Assembly (NCBI RefSeq): GCF_003254465.1
Contig: NZ_QDFI01000004.1
Location: 1-64,000 of the forward strand
Length of the DNA stretch: 64,000 bases
Direction: 5' to 3'
Source: Meridianimarinicoccus zhengii
Lineage (GTDB): Bacteria > Pseudomonadota > Alphaproteobacteria > Rhodobacterales > Rhodobacteraceae
Position 1 is the first letter of the stretch. Each line of letters starts with the position of its first letter. Below, in pieces: positions 56,769 to 64,000 of this stretch. Made by a program: the position numbers and the translations under genes. The notes below the pieces were generated by a model. That model was not told the DNA's origin. It worked only from the letters and a program-made list of their open reading frames with translations, and ran no database searches.

Positions 56769-57245
56769 TCAGCCGTCGTCGCCGTCGCGGTAGGGGGTTC
56801 CATCCTTGCGGGTGAAGGTCGCGCCGCCATCCGCCAGCGTTACCTTCAGGTCGATGTCGGAATAGGTCGCTTCCTCGCGCGGGGCCTTGGTGCCGACGAC
56901 AAGAAACCGTGCCAGCGTATCCGACCGGTTCACAAGGCAATGGCCGTTGGCGACCCCGGCCGGAAAGGCCGCGCAATCGCCCGGACCCATCGGGATTTCG
57001 CCCGCGTCCTCGACCAGCACCAGCGCGCCTTCGGTCACCATCACGAACTCGTCCTCGTGCCGGTGCCAGTGACGCATCGACGACCGCGCGCCGGGTTCCA
57101 GCGTGACAAGATTGACGCCGAACTGAGTCAACCCGCCCGCCTGCCCCAGCCGGAGCGAGGATCGACCAGCCATCTGTGCCGCATAGGGCGCGGGATAGAT
57201 GGAGCCGGTCCGCACCGGCAGGCTGGCGAGGTCGATCTTCGGCAT
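56769..57245 (-). CDS. cupin domain protein
   Basis: A 158-residue single-domain cupin. The metal-binding motif is MRHWHRHEDEFVMVTEGALVLVED (HxHxxxE) with a second motif PAGVANGHCLVN. It starts 4 bases after the fadA stop and precedes fadB by 48 bases, so it is part of the beta-oxidation operon. Function unknown; similar small cupins are sometimes sensors or isomerases. Confidence 0.87.
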   Translation of the reverse strand: MPKIDLASLPVRTGSIYPAPYAAQMAGRSSLRLGQAGGLTQFGVNLVTLEPGARSSMRHWHRHEDEFVMVTEGALVLVEDAGEIPMGPGDCAAFPAGVANGHCLVNRSDTLARFLVVGTKAPREEATYSDIDLKVTLADGGATFTRKDGTPYRDGDDG

Positions 57246-57249
57246 GGCG

Positions 57250-58461
57250 TCAGACCCGCTCGATGATCGTCGCGGCCCCCATACCGGACGCGATGCAGAG
57301 CGTGGCAAGGCCGATTTCCTTGTCCGCCCGCTCCATCTCGTCCAGCAGCGTGCCGATGATGATGGCGCCCGTCGCCCCCAGCGGGTGGCCCATGGCGATC
57401 GCTCCACCGTTGACGTTGACCTTCGCCGGGTCCGCGTCGAACGCCTGCATGAAACGCAGGACGACCGCCGCGAAGGCCTCGTTCACCTCGAAGAGATCGA
57501 TATCGCCGATGGCCATCCCGCTGTCGCGCAGGATCTTTTCCGTCACCGGCACCGGCCCGGTCAGCATGATCGTCGGATCGGTGCCGATCTTGGCGGTGGA
57601 CCGGATACGCGCGCGCGGCTTCAGGCCAGCGGCCTCCCCGAACGCCTTGTCGCCGATCAGCACTGCCGCCGCCCCGTCCACGATGCCCGACGAATTGCCC
57701 GCGTGGTGGATGTGGTTGATCCGCTCCAGATGCGGGTACTTCATCAGCGCGACCGCATCGAAGCCGGGCATCGTCTCGCCCATGTCCTTGAAGGCGGGCT
57801 TGAGGCTGCCGAGGCTCTGCATGTCCGTCTCGGGGCGCAGATATTCGTCGCGCGCCAGGATCGGCACGCCGTTCACGTCGCGCACCGGGATCACCGAGCG
57901 ATCGAACCGTCCGTCATCCCACGCGGCCTTCGCCCGGCGCTGGCTTTCCACGGCCAACGCATCGGCGTCGTCACGGGAAAACCCGTATTCCGTGGCGATG
58001 ATGTCGGCGGAAATCCCCTGCGGCACGAAATAGGCTTTCATGGCAAGACTCGGGTCCACAGCGATGGCGGCCCCGTCGCTGCCCATGGGCACCCGGCTCA
58101 TCATCTCGACCCCGCCCGCGACATAGGCCTGCCCCGCACCCGCGCGCACCTGGTTGGCGGCCAGGTTCACCGCCTCCATGCCCGACGCGCAGAAGCGGTT
58201 GATCGACAGACCCGGCACGCGTTCATCAAAGCCCGACGCCAGCACGGCGGACCGCGCAAGACACCCGCCCTGTTCGCCGACCTGGGTGACATTGCCCCAA
58301 ATGACGTCCTCGATCAGCGTCGTGTCCAGCCCGTTGCGGTCGCGGATCGCGTCCAGCGCTAGCGCGGACAGGCGCAGCGACGTGACTTCATGCAAGGTGC
58401 CATCGCTGCGGCCCTTGCCCCGCGGCGTCCGCACGGCGTCGTAGATATAGGCTTCGGTCAT
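57250..58461 (-). CDS. fadA: acetyl-CoA C-acyltransferase (3-ketoacyl-CoA thiolase)
   Basis: A 403-residue thiolase for the last beta-oxidation step. The nucleophile is C91 in NRFCASGMEAV, followed by GGVEMMSRVPMGS, NEAFAAV, the GHPLGATG His and the second Cys in LCIASGMG. It lies 10 bases after the GST gene. It is far from the acyl-CoA dehydrogenase gene that normally sits beside it in related genomes. Confidence 0.94.
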   Translation of the reverse strand: MTEAYIYDAVRTPRGKGRSDGTLHEVTSLRLSALALDAIRDRNGLDTTLIEDVIWGNVTQVGEQGGCLARSAVLASGFDERVPGLSINRFCASGMEAVNLAANQVRAGAGQAYVAGGVEMMSRVPMGSDGAAIAVDPSLAMKAYFVPQGISADIIATEYGFSRDDADALAVESQRRAKAAWDDGRFDRSVIPVRDVNGVPILARDEYLRPETDMQSLGSLKPAFKDMGETMPGFDAVALMKYPHLERINHIHHAGNSSGIVDGAAAVLIGDKAFGEAAGLKPRARIRSTAKIGTDPTIMLTGPVPVTEKILRDSGMAIGDIDLFEVNEAFAAVVLRFMQAFDADPAKVNVNGGAIAMGHPLGATGAIIIGTLLDEMERADKEIGLATLCIASGMGAATIIERV

Positions 58462-58471
58462 GGGGGTGTCC

Positions 58472-59116
58472 TCAGGCGTTGCGTTGGTTTTCCGCCCGGG
58501 CGGGCGGCATCAGGTCATAGGGGTGGCGCCAGCCGGGCAGGTCCGCGATCCGGTCGAGCCACGTGGCGATCCGGGGCCACTCGCCCCGGTCGAAGCCGAA
58601 ATCCTCGGGGTAATAAAGATACCCGCAGCAGCAGAAATCGGCGTGGGTGGGACCGTCGCCCACAACCCAGTCGCGCCCGTCGAGATGCGTCTCCAGCGTG
58701 TCGTAACTGGCCCGCAGGCGATTCTGCTGGAAGGCGATAACCTCGGCGGGGCGTTTCTCGGGCGGCAGGAAATTCATCAGGAACCGGGTGTTGCCCGCCA
58801 GAGATGACAATTTGTGATTGTCCCAGAACATCCAGCGCAGCACCTCGCGCCGGTCCGCATCGGTGTCGCCGCCGAACTCTCCCGACCGCTCCGTGACGTA
58901 AAGCTGGATCACCCCCGACTGGGTCAGGACGACATCGCCATCGACCATCACGGGCACCTCCCCCATCGGGTTCAGCGCCCGGAATTCCGGCGTCCGCGCG
59001 GCGCCGTTGAAGAAATCGACGAAGACAGGCCGCCAGTCGAGCCCCGACAGCGACAGCGGCAGCGCCGCCTTGTAGGCGTTTCCAGATTCCCCGAAGCAGT
59101 GCAGTTCGATGGTCAT
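58472..59116 (-). CDS. glutathione S-transferase family protein
   Basis: A 214-residue protein with a thioredoxin-fold N-terminal domain (MTIELHCFGESGNAYKAALPLSL, then NPMGEVPVMVDGDVVLTQSGVIQLYV) and an all-helical C-terminal domain (GPTHADFCCCGYLYYPEDFG). It conjugates or reduces electrophiles with glutathione. First gene of the GST-fadA-cupin-fadB operon. GGGGGACATGCC precedes the ATG at 59116. The 223-base gap upstream to cobJ holds only small GC-rich stems. Confidence 0.88.
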   Translation of the reverse strand: MTIELHCFGESGNAYKAALPLSLSGLDWRPVFVDFFNGAARTPEFRALNPMGEVPVMVDGDVVLTQSGVIQLYVTERSGEFGGDTDADRREVLRWMFWDNHKLSSLAGNTRFLMNFLPPEKRPAEVIAFQQNRLRASYDTLETHLDGRDWVVGDGPTHADFCCCGYLYYPEDFGFDRGEWPRIATWLDRIADLPGWRHPYDLMPPARAENQRNA

Positions 59117-59339
59117 GGCATGTCCCCCCCAGCGGGGCGTGCCTGCCCCGTCATCACCTATCTGGGCCACGCGGGGGGCGCATCACAAGGGGCGTCAGAC
59201 TCGACGTTGCGTCCCGATCTCCGTCGGCACGCACTGGCCCGGTCCGCGTAGCGGGCCGCGCGCGCACGCACACTGCGGGCGCGCAGTATCGTGTCCCGCC
59301 GCAGGCGGGGCCTTTCGGTCACCCCGCTTCAAATCGGAC

Positions 59340-61133
59340 TCAGGCTTCGGCCAGCTTCCGGGCATACCCGCGCGGCGTGAACATGCGCGGCCCGTCGCCC
59401 GTGGTCACCATGCGCGACTGGCTCGATCCGATCAGCACCACGGTCAGCATGTCGACCTCGTCCACCGCCAGCGTTTCGAGCGTGCGCCAGACCAGTGCTT
59501 CCTCAGGCCGCCCCAGCGAACTGGCCAGCAGCACCGGAGTCTCGGCGGGGCGATGGCCCAGCAGGATCTCCCGCGCTTCAGCCAGCAAGGTTCGGCGCCG
59601 CCGCGACACAGGGTTGTAGAAGGCGATCACGAAATCGCCCGCCGCCGCCGCGTGCAGGCGCTTCACGATGTCGTCGCGCGGCGTCAGCAGGTCCGACAGG
59701 GATATCGCGCAGAAATCATGCCCCAGCGGGGCCCCTGCCCGCGCCGCCGCCGCCTGCAGCGCCGACACGCCCGGCGCGCTGACGACCTCGACCCGCCGTG
59801 CAGCATCGCTGACACCGCCATGGCCATCACCGCGTGCGATCAGTTCCCACACCAGCGCGCCCATGGCGTATATCCCCGCGTCGCCCGAACAGATCAGTGC
59901 CACGTCACGGCCCGTCGCGGCGCGTTCCAGCGCATGGCGGCAGCGGTCCTCCTCCCCGCCCAGCGGAAAATCGGCACGTGGCTTGCCTGCCGCCAGCGGC
60001 CCCAGCAGGTCGATGTAAAGCCCGTAGCCCACCAGTTCATCCGCCTCGGCCACCAGCCGGCTCGCCTCCGGCGTGCGCCACGCGGACGCCCCCGGCCCGA
60101 TCCCCACCAGCGAGACACGGCCCCGCGCGCGCCCCGGCAGCGGTCCCGCCAGCGGTACAGGCGCGCGGGCAACCGCGCAGGTGGCGTTCGCCGTCTTGCG
60201 CTTGGCCACGACCAGCGCCCCATCGTCCCCCGCCAGTGCCAGCGCCGCGCCTTCGGACACGCCGTGGCAGCCGACCTCGGCGAAGACCACGTCGGAGGGT
60301 GTCTCCAGTCGCCCCGCCTGTGTCTCAAGCTGTGCCGCCGTAAACAACCGCAAGGGCACGCCCAGCGATGCCGCGAGCGCCGTCACCGCCCCTTCGTCGG
60401 CCTTCAGGTCGAGCGAGCCGACTGCCGCCAAGGCCCCCGGCGCGATCCCGGCCTCGGCCAGCGTGCCGGCGACCAGCGCCGCCAGTTCGTCCGGCGGGCA
60501 GCCCCGTGCGCAGCCCACGCCAAGCGCGTGGCGCTGCGGATGATACACGAGCCGCGTCGCGCCGCCCGTCTCGGGCCCCTCGGTCACGGCAATCTCGACA
60601 CCGCCCGCCGGGTCGTCCGGCAGATCGAAGATCGCGTCGCCCCGCAGCCGCGCGCCCGTGCCGGTCAGAAGCGCCGCCATGACGCCTTTCGCATCATCGG
60701 GGTTGGCCAGCCGGTAGCCAACGGGCGGTTCGTCCAACGCAACGCCAAGCGCCACGTCGCCCGCCGTGGTCACAGCCGCCGCCCCGCCAAGTGCCGCCGC
60801 GATATCCCGCGCCAGCCGGTTCGCCCCGCGATGCCCGCCCAGAAGCGGTACCACGACCGCGCCATCGTCGGACACCGCCACCACCGGCGGCTCGCCGCGC
60901 TTGTCGGACAAAAGCGGCGCCACCGCCCGGATCAGGATGCCGCTGGCGCAGACGCCCACCACCGGCACCCCTGCGGCGAACAGGTCGCGCACATGCACCA
61001 GCGCGTCGGGAAACGTCACGTCGCAGCCCTCCACCCGGCTCGCCCGCCCGTGCAGGGCCACGCCCAGATGGTCGGCCACGCGGCGCGCCACGGCGAACCC
61101 CGCGCGATTGATGCAGACGACGACGGGTGTCAC
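59340..61133 (-). CDS. cobJ: fusion: cobalt-precorrin-5A hydrolase (CbiG) + precorrin-3B C17-methyltransferase (CobJ)
   Basis: A 597-residue fused corrin-ring enzyme. The N-terminal half is CbiG-like (VVGVCASGILIRAVAPLL, GGHRGANRLARDIAAALGG, then CbiG_C around HALGVGCARGCPPDELAAL). The C-terminal half is an SAM methyltransferase of the CobJ/CbiH type (VSLVGIGPGASAWRTPEASRLV, GDAGIYAMG, APGVSALQAAAARAGAPLGHDF). The start is a GTG at 61133 overlapping the cobI stop (GTGA), as upstream sequence in this frame is a shadow of cobI. It acts in vitamin B12 synthesis. Confidence 0.92.
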   Translation of the reverse strand: MTPVVVCINRAGFAVARRVADHLGVALHGRASRVEGCDVTFPDALVHVRDLFAAGVPVVGVCASGILIRAVAPLLSDKRGEPPVVAVSDDGAVVVPLLGGHRGANRLARDIAAALGGAAAVTTAGDVALGVALDEPPVGYRLANPDDAKGVMAALLTGTGARLRGDAIFDLPDDPAGGVEIAVTEGPETGGATRLVYHPQRHALGVGCARGCPPDELAALVAGTLAEAGIAPGALAAVGSLDLKADEGAVTALAASLGVPLRLFTAAQLETQAGRLETPSDVVFAEVGCHGVSEGAALALAGDDGALVVAKRKTANATCAVARAPVPLAGPLPGRARGRVSLVGIGPGASAWRTPEASRLVAEADELVGYGLYIDLLGPLAAGKPRADFPLGGEEDRCRHALERAATGRDVALICSGDAGIYAMGALVWELIARGDGHGGVSDAARRVEVVSAPGVSALQAAAARAGAPLGHDFCAISLSDLLTPRDDIVKRLHAAAAGDFVIAFYNPVSRRRRTLLAEAREILLGHRPAETPVLLASSLGRPEEALVWRTLETLAVDEVDMLTVVLIGSSQSRMVTTGDGPRMFTPRGYARKLAEA

Positions 61134-61843
61134 AGCCACGGATCGGCCCCCTTGGTCACGAGGATCATGGAAAAATAGGGGGCCGCGTCCGGCGCGTCGG
61201 CCAGCGGCAGCACCCGTTCGGACGGCAGGCTCGCGCGTTCGACATAGACCGCACGGTCGGCCAGCCCTTCGGCGGCCAGCAGTGCGCGCAGCCGGGGCAG
61301 ATGGCGGCCCACCTTCATCAGGACCAGCGTGTCGGCCCCCCGCAACCGCTCCAGCAGCGCGTCGTCGGGCAGCGGCCCCGGCAGCACCGTCAGCGCCTCG
61401 TTCCGCGCCGCCAGCGGCAGGCCCGCCCGCGCGGCACATGCGGTGACCGAGGTCACACCCGGCACGATCTCTACCCGGTATCGCGGCGCGAGTCGGGCAT
61501 GGAGATACATGAACGAGCCATAAAAGAAAGGATCGCCCTCGCACAGCACGACCACGTCAGCGCCCGCGTCCAGTTCCGCCGCGATGGCCGCGGCCCCCTT
61601 GTCATAGGCCGCCTGCGCAGGCGCGCGATCGGTGGTCATGGGCAGGTCGATCACGATTTCCCGTGTGCCGGGCGCGATCAGGTCGGCAGCGATGGACCGC
61701 GCGAAGCTGGCTGCCCCGGCCAGCGTCGGATAGGCCAGCACTGCGGCCCTTTCGATCAGACGCGCCGCCCGCCGCGTGATCAGGTCCGGATCACCCGGTC
61801 CCAGACCCACGCCGTACATCGTTCCGGTGGTTGGGGCGGTCAT
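61130..61843 (-). CDS. cobI: precorrin-2 C20-methyltransferase
   Basis: A 237-residue SAM-dependent methyltransferase (tetrapyrrole methylase fold) that makes precorrin-3A. Motifs: YGVGLGPGDPDLITRRAARLI, LCEGDPFFYGSFMYLH, VEIVPGVTSVTACAARAGLPL, and VLMKVGR. It overlaps both neighbours by 4 bases (ATGA with cobL, GTGA with cobJ). Confidence 0.93.
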   Translation of the reverse strand: MTAPTTGTMYGVGLGPGDPDLITRRAARLIERAAVLAYPTLAGAASFARSIAADLIAPGTREIVIDLPMTTDRAPAQAAYDKGAAAIAAELDAGADVVVLCEGDPFFYGSFMYLHARLAPRYRVEIVPGVTSVTACAARAGLPLAARNEALTVLPGPLPDDALLERLRGADTLVLMKVGRHLPRLRALLAAEGLADRAVYVERASLPSERVLPLADAPDAAPYFSMILVTKGADPWL

Positions 61844-63042
61844 TGCTTGATCAGGCTCCATTGCGTCACAGGCATCAGCGGCCCCCAGCCGGTCATGCCG
61901 CCCACGGGCCGCGCGCGGGCCACGGCGATCCGGGTCAACTCGCCGCCCAGCCGCGCGTGCAGCCCTGCCAGCACGCCCTCGCTTTCCAGCGTCACCGCGT
62001 TGGCCACCAGCCGCCCGAGCGGCTTCAGCGCCGCCAGCGCCGCATCGGCCACCGCGTCCGACAGCCCGCCCCCGATGAACACAGCTTCGGGCGGCGGCAG
62101 ATCGGCCAGCACGTCGGGCGCGCGCCCCAGTACCATGTCGAAATCGGGCACCCCCAGCGCGAGCGCGTTCTCCTGCGCCATGTCGCGGCGGTCCTCCCGC
62201 GTCTCGATCCCGATGGCGCGGGCGTCCGTCGCGGCGCGCATCCATTCGATCCCGACCGACCCGCAACCCGCACCGATATCCCACAGAAGCGCCCCGCGCT
62301 GGGGCATCAACTTGGCCAGCGTGATCGCGCGCACCTCGCGCTTTGTGATCTTGCCGTCATGCTGGAAGAGGTCGTCCGGCAGCCCCGGCGCGCGGCTGGT
62401 GATCTGGGCATCCGCATCCGCCACGCATTCCACCGCGAGCACATGGAAATCCGGCACCGCCCGGTCCCAGCCCGACGCCAGGCCCGTCACCCGGGCCTCG
62501 TCCGCCCCGCCCATATGCGCCAGAACGGTCAGCACCGACGCGCCATAGCCACGATCCGTCAGCAGCCGGGCCACCCGCGCCGGCGTGCCGGAATCCGCGG
62601 TCAGCACCAGCAGCCGCGCGCCGCGGGCGACAAAGGGCAGGATGCGTTCGGGCGCGCGGCCATGGGCTGTCAGGGTTTCCACCTCGGACATCGGCCAGCC
62701 CAGCCGCGCACAGGCCAGCTGGAACGCGGAAACCTGCGGGTGGATGCGCAGCTCGGACAGATCGAACGCCTGCGCAATCCGCGCACCCACGGAAAACCAC
62801 AGCGGGTCACCCGTCGCGAGCACCGCCACCCGCCGCCCGCGCAAATCGCGCAGCCGGTCGATCAGCGCGTCGAAGGGCGTGGGCCAGGCGATCCGCTCCG
62901 CGGCCAGGTCGGGCAACCGGTCGTGCAGCCGGGCGGAGGCGATCACGACCTCCGCCGCCGCCAGCCGGTCGCGCGCGGCGGGCAGCAGGCTTTCGCGCCC
63001 GTCATCGCCCATCCCGATGATGTCGAGCCACGGGGCCGTCAT
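61840..63042 (-). CDS. cobL: precorrin-6Y C5,15-methyltransferase (decarboxylating), CbiE-CbiT fusion
   Basis: A 400-residue bifunctional enzyme. The CbiE-like N-terminal domain has IIGMGDDGRESLLPAARDRL and VLATGDPLWFSVGARIA. The CbiT-like C-terminal domain has GKITKREVRAITLAKL, the SAM motif LWDIGAGCGSVGIEWMRA and FIGGGL. It methylates C5 and C15 and removes a carboxyl group. ATGA overlaps join it to cobH and cobI. Confidence 0.94.
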   Translation of the reverse strand: MTAPWLDIIGMGDDGRESLLPAARDRLAAAEVVIASARLHDRLPDLAAERIAWPTPFDALIDRLRDLRGRRVAVLATGDPLWFSVGARIAQAFDLSELRIHPQVSAFQLACARLGWPMSEVETLTAHGRAPERILPFVARGARLLVLTADSGTPARVARLLTDRGYGASVLTVLAHMGGADEARVTGLASGWDRAVPDFHVLAVECVADADAQITSRAPGLPDDLFQHDGKITKREVRAITLAKLMPQRGALLWDIGAGCGSVGIEWMRAATDARAIGIETREDRRDMAQENALALGVPDFDMVLGRAPDVLADLPPPEAVFIGGGLSDAVADAALAALKPLGRLVANAVTLESEGVLAGLHARLGGELTRIAVARARPVGGMTGWGPLMPVTQWSLIKQ

Positions 63043-63680
63043 CCGGCCTCCCCCGGCAGGCCCGCGGCCAGCGCGTTGACCGCCGCCGCCGCCATGGCCG
63101 ACCCCCCGCGCCGCCCCCGCAGCGCGATGAAGCCCGCGCCGCGGGGGCGCGCAGCCAGTTCTGCCTTGGATTCCGCGGCACCCACGAAGCCCACGGGAAA
63201 GCCGAGGATCACCGCAGGCGGCGGGGCACCCGCCTCCAGCGCTTCCAGCAGGTGAAACAGCGCCGTGGGCGCGTTGCCGATGGCGACGACGCTGCCCGCC
63301 ATCCGGTCGCGCCACAGTTCCACCGCCGCCGCCGACCGCGTGGTGCCCAGTTCGCGCGCCAGCCCGGGCACGCGCGGGTCGTTCAGCGTGACGATCACCG
63401 GGTTTTCCGCGGGCAGCGCGCGGCGGATCACCCCGGCCGCGACCATCTCGCAATCGCAGAGCACCGGCGCGCCCGCGGACAGGGCCGCGCGCCCGGCCTC
63501 CGCCGCACCGGGCGAGAACGCCAGCCGGTCGGCCACGTCGATCATCCCGCAGGCATGGATCAGCCGGATCGCGACCGCCTGCATCGCGGGGGCAAACCGT
63601 CCCAGCCGCGCCTCGGCCCGCACGGTGGCGAAGCTTTGGGCATAGATCGCCGCCGGGTCGCGTTCATAGGGGCGCATCAT
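63039..63680 (-). CDS. cobH: precorrin-8X methylmutase
   Basis: A 213-residue enzyme that moves the C11 methyl group to C12, forming hydrogenobyrinate. It contains the catalytic-His region VAIRLIHACGMIDVADRL, VLCDCEMVAAGV and PVGFVGAAESKAEL. Two adjacent ATGs (63680, 63677) are possible. It is the first of four overlapping cob genes in the window. Confidence 0.94.
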   Translation of the reverse strand: MMRPYERDPAAIYAQSFATVRAEARLGRFAPAMQAVAIRLIHACGMIDVADRLAFSPGAAEAGRAALSAGAPVLCDCEMVAAGVIRRALPAENPVIVTLNDPRVPGLARELGTTRSAAAVELWRDRMAGSVVAIGNAPTALFHLLEALEAGAPPPAVILGFPVGFVGAAESKAELAARPRGAGFIALRGRRGGSAMAAAAVNALAAGLPGEAG

Positions 63681-63706
63681 GCCCCGTCCCAGGCGCACGC
63701 GCCGGC

Positions 63707-63740
63707 CATCTTCCGTCCGCAAATATCCCCGCCGGGGGCA
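63707..63740. repeat. dispersed intergenic repeat, copy 2
   Basis: Matches 32169-32202 at 31 of 34 positions. It lies in the 106-base gap between the His-rich gene and cobH on the minus strand, ending 27 bases before the cobH start, a position like that of copy 1. Confidence 0.8.
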
Positions 63741-63786
63741 ACCACCGCCGCAACCGGCGCCACTGCCCGACGCGCACCCTGCGCGC

Positions 63787-63981
63787 TCACCGCTTGCGCC
63801 GCGCGCTTTCGGGGCCGTGCGGGTGATCGGCATGGGGATACGGCGCATGATGGTGGTGGTGATGCCCGTGGTCGTGGCCATTCCCGTGGGCATGTTCGTG
63901 GTGATGATGATGCGCGTGACCCGCATGGTCCAGCCGGCACTCCCCGGTGCAGAACGTATCGCACAACGCGCAGTCAGCCAC
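63787..63981 (-). CDS. His-rich small protein at the head of the cob cluster (possibly 5'-truncated)
   Basis: An open frame of 64 residues from a GTG at 63981; the frame stays open to the window edge, so the true start may be outside. The N-terminus is Cys-rich (CALCDTFCTGEC) and the rest is dominated by His (runs of five and six) with Gly, Pro and Asp. This composition suggests binding or storage of cobalt, nickel or zinc, which fits the cobalamin neighbourhood. I do not recognise a named family. Confidence 0.6.
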   Translation of the reverse strand: MADCALCDTFCTGECRLDHAGHAHHHHHEHAHGNGHDHGHHHHHHAPYPHADHPHGPESARRKR

Positions 63982-64000
63982 GTTGGACCCGGGCGCCGAC

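Noticed and set aside
1-64000. CRISPR arrays, rRNA operons, IS elements or integrases
   Set aside because: No regularly spaced direct repeats, conserved rRNA segments, transposase or integrase proteins were seen on either strand.

Overview
The window is about 64 kb of high-GC DNA (mostly near two-thirds G+C by eye) from an alphaproteobacterium. It most likely belongs to the Roseobacter/Rhodobacteraceae group. The evidence is the gene families (DUF4175 protein, CuyA-type cysteate lyase, VPLPA-CTERM protein, CbiG-CobJ fusion), the rpsA-ihfB-lapA-trpF-trpB order, and the dense ATGA-overlapping operons. I saw no rRNA, tRNA, CRISPR array or insertion sequence.

Region by region. 1-4.4 kb: the end of a zinc-ribbon membrane protein, a DUF4175 membrane protein and lysA. 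4.5-7.3 kb: D-lactate dehydrogenase and lactate permease. 7.4-12.5 kb: an operon of a cysteate lyase-like enzyme plus an acidic-amino-acid-type ABC transporter, with a divergent LysR regulator. 12.6-15.6 kb: a three-gene operon of an unknown protein, a MoxR-type AAA+ ATPase and a VWA protein. 15.6-20.1 kb: tex, lldD and rplY. 20.1-22.7 kb: an accessory insertion between rplY and pth, with a low-GC HEPN gene resembling ApeA anti-phage proteins, an orphan BrnA-type antitoxin and a small monooxygenase. 22.7-29.2 kb: housekeeping genes (pth, trpB, trpF, lapA-like, ihfB, rpsA, cmk). 29.2-38.2 kb: an uncharacterised catabolic operon (NMT1-like ABC transporter, cytosine-deaminase-like hydrolase, FAD oxidase, two NAD(P)H reductases, 2OG-Fe(II) oxygenase, creatininase family) with a divergent RidA gene.

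38.2-44.2 kb: SRAP protein, 5'-nucleotidase, DUF952, pyrD, a MATE pump and two thioesterases. 44.4-47.2 kb: two MerR regulators, with a MerR-like promoter between them, and an acyl-CoA dehydrogenase. 47.3-51.1 kb: yidC-MOSC-acetyltransferase-engB. 51.4-54.4 kb: a VPLPA-CTERM exported protein, a hypothetical membrane protein and an EamA transporter. 54.5-59.1 kb: GST-fadA-cupin-fadB, completing beta-oxidation. 59.3-64 kb: cobalamin (corrin ring) genes cobH-cobL-cobI-cbiG/cobJ and a His-rich small protein at the window edge.

The strongest candidates for undescribed biology are the low-GC HEPN/ApeA-like gene in the rplY-pth interval, the unknown+AAA+VWA operon whose HExxH-like motif has lost its Glu, the multi-enzyme operon at 29-38 kb, and the cysteate-lyase/ABC-transporter operon.
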